Assembly: GCA_934096805.1 (NCBI GenBank)
Contig: CAKOMW010000001.1
Span: forward strand, 248,001-312,000
Direction: 5' to 3'
Origin: an uncultured Bacilli bacterium
Lineage (GTDB): Bacteria; Bacillota_I; Bacilli_A; RF39; UBA660
Length of the DNA: 64,000 nucleotides
Within the stretch, counting starts at the first letter, position 1, and each line of letters opens with the position of its first letter. Below are positions 43,587 to 50,937 of this stretch, in pieces. Position numbers and translations under genes: made by a program. Below the pieces are notes generated by a model. It saw nothing but the letters and a program-made list of their open reading frames with translations, was not told the DNA's origin and searched no databases.

Positions 43587-43706
43587 TTTACTTTTTTTAA
43601 ATTATTTAGTACAATTAGAGTATACAAAAAGAGATTTCCTTTCTTGGTCGATTGAAAATTAATTTTTGTATACACGGATCCGTGTTCCAGCACGGGTCTT
43701 TTTTTA
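43587..43706 (+). ncRNA. Candidate small RNA between integrase and the lysogeny genes
   Basis: Both flanking genes are on the minus strand, yet the plus strand shows TTTACT (43587-43592), 17 bp, TACAAT (43610-43615). An 11-bp perfect inverted repeat follows (GTATACAAAAA, 43620-43630, with TTTTTGTATAC, 43663-43673). A terminator GATCCGTG-TTCCAG-CACGGGTC with seven U (43677-43705) closes it. A transcript of ~85 nt is predicted. Alternatively the repeats are integrase or excisionase arm sites. Confidence 0.45.
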
Positions 43707-44132
43707 TTTCTTTGGCTTTATAACACCAAAAGATGTTTCAGTTTCTACATTTTCTTCTTGTTCTAAAGTTTGTTTGATTGTTTCTTCATTATCGTATTCT
43801 TCAAAATATTCTTCACTTTTGTTTTTTCGCCTTTTTATAAACACATATTCAATTATTGTAATAACGAACCCAGCAATTGCAGAACCGACTATACTAGATA
43901 GAACATCTTCGCCTGTTTCTAATTTTGTTCCAGTTGTTTGCAACGAAAGGCAAAACCAAGCTAGAAAAATCATCACAAACTGTGGTAACGTATTTTCTCT
44001 ATTATTTCTATAATCAATTGACAAATGTGAAAACAATAGAGAAAGCGAAGAAAAATAAACGGTAGCAATTACTGTAGAAAAAAATGTGCATATTATACCT
44101 AAAGAAATAAAAACATTTTTTAATTGTTTCAT
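43704..44132 (-). CDS. Prophage membrane protein of the lysogeny module
   Basis: 142 residues, family not recognised. Three hydrophobic segments (~7-30, 50-65, 82-100), then a charged cytoplasmic tail rich in Glu (EEYFEEYDNEETIKQTLEQEEN). It overlaps the start region of the ImmA-like gene (ATGA-type overlap), so it is made with the immunity genes. Superinfection exclusion is a reasonable guess from position only. RBS TGGAGG. Confidence 0.7.
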   Translation of the reverse strand: MKQLKNVFISLGIICTFFSTVIATVYFSSLSLLFSHLSIDYRNNRENTLPQFVMIFLAWFCLSLQTTGTKLETGEDVLSSIVGSAIAGFVITIIEYVFIKRRKNKSEEYFEEYDNEETIKQTLEQEENVETETSFGVIKPKK

Positions 44133-44449
44133 ATTTTTTCCTCCAAACTTTCTAATAAAAACTTAACATATCTGTTTGCCTCATCTTCAAACTTGTCAAT
44201 ATACATAGCAAATAAATCTTTGTGAATATCTATTTGATGTAGTTCAATATGTGCTAATTCATGTAGTATAGTCTTTTTCTTTTTGTAATTAGATAAACTT
44301 ATATTTACATAAATGTTATATATATCGTCATATTTAAAAACGAAACCATTAATGCCTTTAGGCAAATATTCGTAAGTTATATTAGCATTATAATAATTTA
44401 ATAACTCTTGTTGAGTTATTTCTTTTTTTAATAAACATAATAGGTTCAT
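44129..44449 (-). CDS. ImmA/IrrE-type metallopeptidase
   Basis: 106 residues. Zinc-peptidase motif ILHELAHIELH (HExxH) with a downstream Glu in FEDEANRY. ImmA-type proteases cleave the cognate repressor to start induction. It lies between the membrane protein and the CI-like gene, the usual arrangement in Gram-positive prophages and ICEs. Shorter than many family members because the N-terminal region is brief. Confidence 0.88.
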   Translation of the reverse strand: MNLLCLLKKEITQQELLNYYNANITYEYLPKGINGFVFKYDDIYNIYVNISLSNYKKKKTILHELAHIELHQIDIHKDLFAMYIDKFEDEANRYVKFLLESLEEKI

Positions 44450-44488
44450 ACTTACTCCTTCTTTGGATAAGTACCTTTACTAGCATAC

Positions 44489-44836
44489 TTATTTTCCTAA
44501 CTCCTTATCTATTTCTCTTTTTCTTTTTTCAATGATAAATCTAATTGTTTCTTTATCATCATCTGTTAATACATCCTTATATTTGTCAAAGAGGACGTTT
44601 GTTTCATCATATGTATCTTCATCTTTTATTCTTAAGTCCTTTTCTACTATGTCTTGTACTGATATATTAAATATGTCAGATAGTTTTAATATATCTGCCA
44701 TCATTGGATTTCTTTGACCTAATTCCCATTTGCCAATAGTTGAATAATCTTTACCCATCTTCTTTGCTAATTCATCTTGTGTCATATTTTCTCTGTTTCT
44801 TAAAAACTTCAAATTACGTGGAAAATTATTTTTCAT
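44489..44836 (-). CDS. CI-like phage repressor (XRE family)
   Basis: 115 residues. N-terminal HTH (LKFLRNRENMTQDELAKKMGKDYSTIGKWELGQRNP in outline), short linker, and a C-terminal helical tail (TDDDKETIRFIIEKRKREIDKEL). No peptidase domain, consistent with the separate ImmA-type protease next to it. The ATG at 44836 follows GGAGG. Longer starts would run through the operator region. Its likely sites are the AAGAC-N5-GTC repeats at 44875-44941. Confidence 0.9.
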   Translation of the reverse strand: MKNNFPRNLKFLRNRENMTQDELAKKMGKDYSTIGKWELGQRNPMMADILKLSDIFNISVQDIVEKDLRIKDEDTYDETNVLFDKYKDVLTDDDKETIRFIIEKRKREIDKELGK

Positions 44837-44874
44837 TTCTATCCTCCTTCCGACATACACATTATAACATATAA

Positions 44875-44941
44875 AAGACAACTTGTCAAAAAAAATAAGA
44901 CAAAAAGTCAAAAAAGTATTGACACAAGACAAATAGTCTTG
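44875..44941. promoter_or_regulatory. Phage immunity operators O1-O3
   Basis: Three copies of AAGAC-N5-GTC lie between the divergent repressor genes: AAGACAACTTGTC (44875-44887), AAGACAAAAAGTC (44897-44909) and AAGACAAATAGTC (44926-44938). The last extends to a perfect ACAAGAC-N5-GTCTTGT palindrome. O3 sits between the -35 and -10 of the rightward promoter. A fourth copy is at 45181-45195. Confidence 0.75.
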
Positions 44942-44947
44942 TATAAT
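44919..44947 (+). promoter_or_regulatory. Rightward early promoter of the prophage
   Basis: TTGACA (44919-44924), 17 bp, TATAAT (44942-44947), 26 bp before the Cro-like gene. Operator O3 fills the spacer, so the repressor should shut it off. Confidence 0.85.
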
Positions 44948-44972
44948 GGGTTTAGTTAGGAGGGATAAAAAA

Positions 44973-45209
44973 GTGAATTCAACAAATATTATTAAAGGCT
45001 TTAGAGGTAAAAAACTGTTAAGCCAAGAGAATGTAGCCGAAAAAATGGGCATAACTCGTCAAACGTACAATGCTTTAGAAAATGATTTGTTGCATAATGA
45101 TTTTACGTTAGTGTTTAAATTATTAAACATTTTAGAAGCATCCGAAACAGATATTGATGAATTTTTATATGCACTAAAACAAGACTATTTGTCTTATAAA
45201 AACAAATAA
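44973..45209 (+). CDS. Cro-like XRE regulator
   Basis: 78 residues, one HTH (LLSQENVAEKMGITRQTYNALENDLLHNDFTLVFKLL). First gene rightward from the early promoter. The GTG at 44973 behind TAGGAGGG is chosen; an ATG 27 nt upstream overlaps the promoter. Likely the counterpart of CI in the lysis-lysogeny decision. Its own 3' end carries operator O4. Confidence 0.85.
   Translation: MNSTNIIKGFRGKKLLSQENVAEKMGITRQTYNALENDLLHNDFTLVFKLLNILEASETDIDEFLYALKQDYLSYKNK
45180..45196. promoter_or_regulatory. Phage operator O4 inside the cro-like gene
   Basis: CAAGAC-TATTT-GTCTTAT, the same AAGAC-N5-GTC pattern as O1-O3, ~250 bp downstream of O3 and within the last codons of the Cro-like gene. Could allow repressor looping or a roadblock. 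Confidence 0.6.
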
Positions 45210-45233
45210 AAGAAAAAGAATAGGAGAGTAGGT

Positions 45234-45419
45234 ATGGAACATTCTGACGAATAAAAAAAGTTTAAGCAAAGAAAAAATAATTTAGATTATCAATGGTATA
45301 TCGATAAAACAATAGAAGAAACCTATATAACTGTTGCAAAAATAAAAAAGGTTAATCTAATTATTTTAATAACATGCTTAATACAAGTGATATTAATGCT
45401 GTTATTATTGGGTAAATAA
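45234..45419 (+). pseudogene. Small membrane protein gene with an internal stop
   Basis: ATG at 45234 behind AGGAGAGTAGGT reads MEHSDE, then TAA at 45252. The same frame stays open for 54 more codons to a TAA at 45417. It encodes KKFKQRKNNLDYQWYIDK and a C-terminal membrane segment (VNLIILITCLIQVILMLLLLG). A single nonsense change in an otherwise intact 61-codon gene. Suppression or an unusual internal start is possible but not visible. Confidence 0.55.
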
Positions 45420-45476
45420 ACTTGTACTTAATTATAACATTGAGGTAGAAATAAGACCAAGAAAGGAAATGAAAAT

Positions 45477-45680
45477 ATGAAAACAAAAGAAGAAGTATTA
45501 AATCAGCTTTATGTTTCTCCGCAAGATATAAAAATATTAATTCCAACGTTAGGAATGGATGTGTGCAGACAGCTAATTGAAGAGACAAGGAATGATATGA
45601 AAGAAAAAAAATATTTTGTTCCAGAAACAAAACCAAAAATAGCATTGACTAAATTGTTGAGAAAGAAAATAGGTATTTAA
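45477..45680 (+). CDS. Small early phage protein, possibly HTH or excisionase-like
   Basis: 67 residues, basic at the end. YVSPQDIKILIPTLGMDVCRQLIEETRN resembles the helical start of small HTH or DUF3173-like proteins of mobile elements, and a KPKIALTKLLRKKIG tail resembles their recognition end. Assignment tentative. RBS GAAAGGAAATGAAAAT, ATG at 45477. Confidence 0.6.
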   Translation: MKTKEEVLNQLYVSPQDIKILIPTLGMDVCRQLIEETRNDMKEKKYFVPETKPKIALTKLLRKKIGI

Positions 45681-45687
45681 AGGAGTG

Positions 45688-45813
45688 ATGCAAATTGATT
45701 GTACAAAAAAAGTTGATTTGAGCCACCACGCGAAAATCAACTATGTAATAAAATTACATCTAGATTATAGCATAAATAGTAAAAAAAATCAATTAGGAGG
45801 ACAAAGTGAATGA
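45688..45813 (+). CDS. Possible 41-residue phage peptide
   Basis: An ATG at 45688 next to AAGGAG opens 41 codons (start MQIDCTKKVDLSHHAKINY) ending at a TGA that overlaps the next gene's start. The Shine-Dalgarno is too close (about 2 nt) for comfort. The region also contains a perfect 9-bp hairpin, AGTTGATTT (45711-45719) with AAATCAACT (45734-45742). It could be a leader RNA and not a gene. Confidence 0.35.
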   Translation: MQIDCTKKVDLSHHAKINYVIKLHLDYSINSKKNQLGGQSE

Positions 45814-46468
45814 AATAAAAAATTTTACAATTTACAACGAAATGTTTCGGTTAATTGATACGATACAACCAGTAGAAAAAAGAGATAATTTTTTAGGGAA
45901 ATTAATGGACTTTTATTACAAAGATAAAAAACCTAATTTTGAACCAAATAGTTATGAAGAAATTATCTGGTTAAACATCTCAAAACCAATAATATCATAC
46001 AAATCAAAGGTAGTTAATGGTAGCAAAGGTGGTAGACCTAAAAAAACCAAAACTAAAACCGAAATCAAAAGCAAAATGCAAAGCGAAAGCAAAACAACAT
46101 CAGATGTAGATGTAGATGTTAATGTATATGTAAATAATAAATTAAATATTTATGAATATGTAGAATCTAATTTTGGAAGAACATTAAGTCCAATCGAAAT
46201 GGAAAAGATAAAAATTTGGACAGATAATGAACTCACAAGATACGCAGTAGCAGTTGCAGTGTTAAACGGCGTTAATAACTTGAAGTATGTTGAAGCAATT
46301 TTAGAAAATTGGAAGATGGAAAACATAACTACTGTTGAACAAGCAAAGAAACAAAATAAAAAACTGAAAGAGAAAGTTCCAGAATGGTTTGATCAAAATG
46401 TTGAAACGGAAAAAATAACTCAAGCAGAAGAAGATGAGTTAAAGGAGTTGTTAGGTAACTATGGTTAG
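45806..46468 (+). CDS. Phage replication protein with DnaD-like domain
   Basis: 220 residues. The N-terminal ~65 match the DUF6291 style (FTIYNEMFRLIDTIQPVEKRDNFLGKLMDFYYKDKKP). A basic linker follows (GSKGGRPKKTKTKTE), then a DnaD-like domain (~105-180: YEYVESNFGRTLSPIEMEKIKIW, YVEAILENWKMENI). DnaD-type proteins recruit the replicative helicase to the phage origin. GTG start 5 nt after AGGAGG. It overlaps the next gene by 8 nt. No DnaC-type loader follows directly. Confidence 0.82.
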   Translation: MNEIKNFTIYNEMFRLIDTIQPVEKRDNFLGKLMDFYYKDKKPNFEPNSYEEIIWLNISKPIISYKSKVVNGSKGGRPKKTKTKTEIKSKMQSESKTTSDVDVDVNVYVNNKLNIYEYVESNFGRTLSPIEMEKIKIWTDNELTRYAVAVAVLNGVNNLKYVEAILENWKMENITTVEQAKKQNKKLKEKVPEWFDQNVETEKITQAEEDELKELLGNYG

Positions 46469-46772
46469 TCAAAAAACATTAGAGCTAGAAGTGACTAGAA
46501 TATTAGAGTCAATACCAAAAACAAGAAATAGTGACATGTTGCTTTATTCGGAGTACTTGATATCAAAATGGGTAAGGGATGTACAATTCTACAAAGTGTT
46601 TCAAGATAGTGAGTTCAGGAAAACAAAAAACATAAGTGTTTTTGAAAGCGTGTCTAGAGCACGACGAAAGATACAAAATGAACGTCAAGATTTAAGAGCA
46701 ACTGAGAAAGTAGAAAAAGAAAGAGAAATAAACGAACAAGATTGTTACAACTACTATGGAGGAAAAATATGA
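46461..46772 (+). CDS. Hypothetical phage replication-region protein
   Basis: 103 residues, basic and helical (SVFESVSRARRKIQNERQDLRATEKVEKEREINEQDCYNYYG region). Proteins of this shape sit after DnaD-like genes in Firmicutes phages, with no defined function. ATG overlaps the previous gene; its own end overlaps the next start. Confidence 0.65.
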   Translation: MVSQKTLELEVTRILESIPKTRNSDMLLYSEYLISKWVRDVQFYKVFQDSEFRKTKNISVFESVSRARRKIQNERQDLRATEKVEKEREINEQDCYNYYGGKI

Positions 46773-46957
46773 AATTAAAGAGTTGGGTTGAATATACACT
46801 AATCACAATTACAGTGCTTTCATTCTTGATTATGGCAAGTGAAGTTGGAGAAACGATGAAAGCATTTGTAGCAATAAGAATTGCATTAATGAGTGTGGTA
46901 ACAGTGATATTTGTAGTTTTAAAAAAATATGGAAAGATTTTTAAGGAGGAAGATTAG
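46769..46957 (+). CDS. Small phage membrane protein
   Basis: 62 residues with two hydrophobic helices (YTLITITVLSFLIMAS; FVAIRIALMSVVTVIFVVL) and a charged C-terminus. ATG at 46769 behind GGAGG. Function unknown. Confidence 0.65.
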   Translation: MKLKSWVEYTLITITVLSFLIMASEVGETMKAFVAIRIALMSVVTVIFVVLKKYGKIFKEED

Positions 46958-46960
46958 AAA

Positions 46961-47605
46961 ATGGGATTAAAAAAATATTCAGACTTGCGAAAGGTTGATG
47001 TCAGTAAATGGGTTGAAAAAAGAGATGGAGCAGAGTATCTAAATTGGGCAAAGGTTGTAGATTTATTACATGAAAATGGTGCTGAAGTAGTTTACTTTGA
47101 GCCTATAGTTAATGAGTCTACTGGAAGTAGTTTATTCATGTCGGAACAAACTTATGTTGACTCTAAAGGAAACACTAATAGAGTGTATGAAACTGCAGTG
47201 AAAATAGTTATTGATGATTTAGAGTTTATTCAAAGAGGACCAGTAACTAATGGAGCAAATCCAGTAAAAGACAATTCTATGACACAACAAAGACTATGGA
47301 ATTGTCAAACAAGATTATTTGTTAAAGGTGTTGCAATTAGAACTGGGTTAGGTTTTGATTTGTGGTTAAAAGAAGAGACAAAGAATGAAAAAGATACGTG
47401 GGAAGATGATTTAAGCAAACATGATATTTTCAAAATAAAAGAAAGATGTCAAATTGTTTATACACAAAAATTAAAACTTGGATTAACTACAAAAGAAATA
47501 GCAAGCAAGTTAAACAAAACTGAAGAAGAGGTAAAAGCATTATTTAGTTATTTTGACACATTGTCTACATTCGAAAAAGAGTTGAGTAACATTGATATCA
47601 AATAA
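46961..47605 (+). CDS. Single-strand annealing recombinase (DUF1071/Sak3-like)
   Basis: 214 residues. EYLNWAKVVDLLHENGAEVVYFE, a central beta region and CQTRLFVKGVAIRTGLGFDLWL match the DUF1071/Sak3 group of phage annealing proteins. Residues ~150-214 are a helical extension with an HTH-like part (LTTKEIASKLNKTEEEVKAL). It pairs with the exonuclease gene that overlaps its end, forming a Red-like recombination module with the SSB downstream. Confidence 0.82.
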   Translation: MGLKKYSDLRKVDVSKWVEKRDGAEYLNWAKVVDLLHENGAEVVYFEPIVNESTGSSLFMSEQTYVDSKGNTNRVYETAVKIVIDDLEFIQRGPVTNGANPVKDNSMTQQRLWNCQTRLFVKGVAIRTGLGFDLWLKEETKNEKDTWEDDLSKHDIFKIKERCQIVYTQKLKLGLTTKEIASKLNKTEEEVKALFSYFDTLSTFEKELSNIDIK

Positions 47606-48179
47606 AGATAGGAGCGGTTACTTTGGTGCTAGTGACACTAAATATATTGTTGGAAATTGGAAAACAAAAACATTTCAAAAGTGGTGGTTGCAAAAGCTAG
47701 GAATACTTACAACGAACTTTAGCAACGAGTATACAATGGCTGGCACAAACTTTGAACATAAAATCTTAGATAGTCTGGAAATTGATGGCTTAGAAAAAGA
47801 TAAGCAAATCATAATAGAAAAATATAAGTTGAGAGTTAATCTAGATGGAAACACGGATAGACGAATACATGAAGTCAAAACTTATAAATACGAAAAAGGC
47901 TTTGATTTAACCAAACATAAAGATTATATAAATCAAGTTCAAGTGCAAATGTATGCTGATAATAAAAGAGAGGCAGAAATTGATGCTTATGGGCTATTAG
48001 AAGAAGATTATAAAAACTATTGTAGAACAATTGATAAACAAAGATTAGAAAGATTTGAAATACAGTATGATGATGAGTTTATAGAAAAGGTGTATTTGCC
48101 GAGACTCAAATATTTAAGTGAATGTTTAACAAAAGGACAAATACCAAAAATAGAAGAATATGAAAAAGGAGAATTATGA
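47592..48179 (+). CDS. YqaJ-type phage exonuclease
   Basis: 195 residues with a PD-(D/E)xK core: DRSGYFGASDTKYIVG, TMAGTNFEHKIL (Glu), VNLDGNTDRRIHEVKTYKYE (D...ExK) and QVQVQMYAD. A 5'-3' exonuclease that makes single strands for the annealing protein. The start is uncertain. The TTG at 47592 overlaps the previous gene by 14 nt and there is no ATG between the overlap and the first conserved residues. Confidence 0.85.
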   Translation: MISNKDRSGYFGASDTKYIVGNWKTKTFQKWWLQKLGILTTNFSNEYTMAGTNFEHKILDSLEIDGLEKDKQIIIEKYKLRVNLDGNTDRRIHEVKTYKYEKGFDLTKHKDYINQVQVQMYADNKREAEIDAYGLLEEDYKNYCRTIDKQRLERFEIQYDDEFIEKVYLPRLKYLSECLTKGQIPKIEEYEKGEL

Positions 48180-48180
48180 T

Positions 48181-48432
48181 ATGTTCTATTATTTATTAGA
48201 TGAAAAAGAATTGAAAATATTCAAAGAAATTGAAGAAAAAACAATTACAAACTATGAAATAGAAAACAATTTACTACCATTAGAAAATGTAATAGGCATA
48301 GTAGAAGATTTGTTAAGTGAAATTAATAGTTTGAATGAAAAACTAGAAGATTTAGAAAATGATGTAAGAGAAAATTATAGACCAATACCAGTCGCAGAAC
48401 AATACGGTATTAGCGATGAAGATTTTATATAA
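48181..48432 (+). CDS. Small acidic phage protein
   Basis: 83 residues, unrecognised, mostly coiled coil (VIGIVEDLLSEINSLNEKLEDLENDV). The ATG at 48181 fits AAGGAGA; an in-frame ATG 21 nt upstream lies inside the exonuclease gene. Confidence 0.65.
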   Translation: MFYYLLDEKELKIFKEIEEKTITNYEIENNLLPLENVIGIVEDLLSEINSLNEKLEDLENDVRENYRPIPVAEQYGISDEDFI

Positions 48433-48446
48433 GGGAGGAAAATGAA

Positions 48447-48935
48447 ATGAGATTAAAAATTGGAGATAAAGTAAAATTAAATAAAAATATTAAAAAATTT
48501 AGATATGGTAAAGGTATAGTTGAATATTATGAACTTGGTACAATAACACATATTGATAAAATAGAAAAAGAAGTTGTCGTTAAGTTCCCAAGTTATGCTT
48601 ATTGGAATGGTTTAGAAAGTGAATTAATCTTGTGTAATAAAACAAAATTTTTCAAAGCATTACCAAATGACTTCACTGGAACACTAGAAATTAAAAACGG
48701 ATATATAGTAGAAAAAGAAATACTTGATGAAGAAGAAAAAGAATATTTATCAAATGTGATAAAACCTTTTAGAGATAAGGTTAAGTTTATAGTTAAAAAA
48801 GATTTTTATTCAAAAGAATATATAGCAATATGTTTGCCAGATGAAGATATAGGCTTTCCTTCTTTTGAAAAAGGAACCATGTATAAAGGAATGGAAGAAA
48901 GAAGAGGTTACACATTGGAGGAATTAGGTTTATGA
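48447..48935 (+). CDS. Hypothetical phage protein with SH3-like start
   Basis: 162 residues. The first ~60 (LKIGDKVKLNKNI, YELGTITHIDKIEKEVVVKF) look like a small KOW or SH3-type beta barrel. The rest is alpha/beta with no known motif. RBS GGGAGG, and it overlaps ssb by 4 nt. Confidence 0.65.
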   Translation: MRLKIGDKVKLNKNIKKFRYGKGIVEYYELGTITHIDKIEKEVVVKFPSYAYWNGLESELILCNKTKFFKALPNDFTGTLEIKNGYIVEKEILDEEEKEYLSNVIKPFRDKVKFIVKKDFYSKEYIAICLPDEDIGFPSFEKGTMYKGMEERRGYTLEELGL

Positions 48936-49381
48936 ATAAAGTATGTTTAATTGGTAGATTAACTAGAAACCCAGAATTAAGATATACACAAACTCAAAAA
49001 GCAGTAGCAACATTTACTTTAGCAATAAATAGACCAGTTGCAAGTGATGGACAAAAAGTTGCAGATTTTATATCAATTGTGGTTTGGGGAAAACAAGCAG
49101 AAAACGTTAATAAATACATCAAACAAGGAGACCAACTAGCAATTGAAGGTAGAATTCAAACAAGAACCTTTGATGACCAAAATGGACAAAAAAGATATGT
49201 CACAGAAGTAATTGCAGAAGCGGTGCAATTTCTAGAAAAGAAGAAAGAACAACCTCAACAAGTATCTTTTCAAAATCAAACTAATTGCCAAGTGTTTAAT
49301 CAAGCAATGAACGACAATAGCAACCCATTTGAAGAGTTTGGAGAACAAATCCAAATGGGAAATCCTGACCTTCCATTTTAG
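48932..49381 (+). CDS. ssb: Single-stranded DNA-binding protein
   Basis: 149 residues. OB fold: MNKVCLIGRLTRNPELRYTQ, ATFTLAINRPV, ADFISIVVWGKQAENVNKYIKQG, EGRIQTRTFDDQNGQKRYVTEV. A Gln-rich linker and the acidic tip NPDLPF follow, which binds partner proteins. Next to the recombinase and exonuclease genes; phage copy of SSB. Confidence 0.96.
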   Translation: MNKVCLIGRLTRNPELRYTQTQKAVATFTLAINRPVASDGQKVADFISIVVWGKQAENVNKYIKQGDQLAIEGRIQTRTFDDQNGQKRYVTEVIAEAVQFLEKKKEQPQQVSFQNQTNCQVFNQAMNDNSNPFEEFGEQIQMGNPDLPF

Positions 49382-49390
49382 AGGAAACTT

Positions 49391-49858
49391 ATGGATAATG
49401 CAAGACCTCTCGACATTATAGGTTGGTTATACAATCAAGATAAAGATAAAACGTTTGATATAAAGGAACATAAGCAAAAAAGAAGCTTAAATGCAAACTC
49501 TTATTGTTGGGTTCTACTAGGTAACATAGCAGATGCAGTAGGACAAACTAAAGAAGATATTTACAGAGATTTTATTAAGCATAAAGGCATATATCAAATA
49601 ATCACAATAACAACAAGTGCAGTACCTACGTTTAAAAAGGTGTGGCAAGATAAAGGTTTGGGTTGGGTATGTGAAACATCAGAAACTAATATACCAGGAC
49701 TAACAGACGTCATAGCATATTATGGAACTTCTTCATACAACACAAAACAAATGGCTAGTTTCATAGACTATGTAGTTCAGGAATGTCAAAACTTAGGAAT
49801 AAACACAAAATCAGAAGAAGAAATAAATGCATTGCTTAATAGTTGGGAGTCAAAATGA
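49391..49858 (+). CDS. NinB/Orf-like phage recombination protein
   Basis: 155 residues. EHKQKRSLNANSYCWVLLGNIADAVGQTKEDIYRDFIKHKG in outline is the family pattern (RSLxANxYxWxLxxKIA). NinB-type proteins bind single-stranded DNA and assist recombination. Consistent with the module around it. Overlaps the next gene by 4 nt. Confidence 0.75.
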   Translation: MDNARPLDIIGWLYNQDKDKTFDIKEHKQKRSLNANSYCWVLLGNIADAVGQTKEDIYRDFIKHKGIYQIITITTSAVPTFKKVWQDKGLGWVCETSETNIPGLTDVIAYYGTSSYNTKQMASFIDYVVQECQNLGINTKSEEEINALLNSWESK

Positions 49859-50184
49859 AATATCACAATCAAAAAATAATAATAGACGGTCACAAGTTTG
49901 ACTCAAAAAAAGAGGGCAAGCGATATAGTGAACTAAAACTACTGGAAAGAGCAGGATGTATAAAGAACTTAGAATTACAACCTGCTTTTCTCTTAATTCC
50001 TAGTTTTAAAAAGAATGGTAAAACATATAGAAAAATGACTTATGTTGCTGATTTTAAATATTATGATGTAAACCAACAAAGAACCATAGTTGAGGATACC
50101 AAAGGGTACAGGACAGAAGTATATAAGGTTAAGAAAAAATTATTTGAATATAAATATCCTGAATTAGAGATAAGGGAGTTGTAA
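49855..50184 (+). CDS. DUF1064 phage nuclease-like protein
   Basis: 109 residues. HKFDSKKEGKRYSELKLLERAGCIKNLELQPAF, then YVADFKYYD and VVEDTKGYRTEVY-like VEDTKG: an endonuclease-type E..D..ExK arrangement. The function is usually given as a small phage resolvase or endonuclease. ATG at 49855 (ATGA overlap) behind TTGGGAG. Confidence 0.82.
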   Translation: MKYHNQKIIIDGHKFDSKKEGKRYSELKLLERAGCIKNLELQPAFLLIPSFKKNGKTYRKMTYVADFKYYDVNQQRTIVEDTKGYRTEVYKVKKKLFEYKYPELEIREL

Positions 50185-50185
50185 G

Positions 50186-50353
50186 ATGAATAAATGTGAT
50201 GCTAGAAAAGAACTTGTTAGACAACGGAACAATCTAAAGAAATTAAATGCTATTGAAGAAAAAAATGTGTCATTGAAAAGAAAATTATTTAATGACAAAA
50301 TGAAAGTTAAAATAAAGATACAAGAATTGGAGGAAAAGTTAAAGGAAAAATGA
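50186..50353 (+). CDS. Small basic coiled-coil phage protein
   Basis: 55 residues from ATG 50186 to TGA 50353, overlapping the next ATG (ATGA). It is a basic helix throughout (ARKELVRQRNNLKKLNAIEE; KVKIKIQELEEKLKEK). RBS AAGGGAG lies at the end of the previous gene. Too short for ordinary ORF cut-offs but perfectly placed in the chain of overlapping genes. Confidence 0.6.
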   Translation: MNKCDARKELVRQRNNLKKLNAIEEKNVSLKRKLFNDKMKVKIKIQELEEKLKEK

Positions 50354-50553
50354 AAGCAATAAAAGAGGTCAAATGGTTTATTAAGTATAATACATTAAAA
50401 CTAAATGCTGAAATCACTGAAAAAAACTTATTAAAAGAGTTGAAAGAAGTAATCAACGAGAGAGAAACACTAAAAGAAGAAAAAAAAGAACAACTAAAGA
50501 AGAATACTGAATTAAGAAAGAAGATAAAAGAATTAAAGGAGATGTTGAAATGA
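50350..50553 (+). CDS. Small coiled-coil phage protein
   Basis: 67 residues. A short N-terminal segment then continuous heptads (NLLKELKEVINERETLKEEK). Overlaps both neighbours by 4 nt (ATGA). Unknown function. Confidence 0.6.
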   Translation: MKAIKEVKWFIKYNTLKLNAEITEKNLLKELKEVINERETLKEEKKEQLKKNTELRKKIKELKEMLK

Positions 50554-50933
50554 AAATAATAGATTTATTAAATAAGATAGCAAATGGGGAAGAAAGTACA
50601 AAAGTAAAAACAAAATATGATAGTGTTGATTGGGAAGAAAATGATTTTTTGTTTAGTATTTATAAAGAATTTGAACCAAGAAATAATGCTGAAATTGTTG
50701 AGTTTTTAAATGATTATGTAGAAATAATCGGAGAACCAAAGAAGATAGAAAAGTTAGATGTTGAATTATTAGGGCAAGAAGATAATTGGCTAAGAAACCC
50801 AACAACTGAAATCACAAAACAAGATATAGAACTTAATCCATATATCATAGATACAATAAGAAAAAACACATTAGAATTTCAACATAGAATAAATGAACTA
50901 ATAGATGAAATAAATAAACTAAAGGAGAAATAA
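50550..50933 (+). CDS. Hypothetical phage protein
   Basis: 127 residues, acidic. Contains VDWEENDFLFSIYKEF, EDNWLRNPTTEITKQDIELN and a C-terminal coiled coil. No family recognised. Four-base overlap with the previous gene. Confidence 0.6.
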   Translation: MKIIDLLNKIANGEESTKVKTKYDSVDWEENDFLFSIYKEFEPRNNAEIVEFLNDYVEIIGEPKKIEKLDVELLGQEDNWLRNPTTEITKQDIELNPYIIDTIRKNTLEFQHRINELIDEINKLKEK

Positions 50934-50937
50934 GAAT

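Noticed and set aside
43674..43685. The CACGGATCCGTG palindrome as a stand-alone operator
   Set aside because: It is mostly the left arm of the adjacent terminator hairpin, and no second copy is visible. Kept only as a note within the small RNA candidate.
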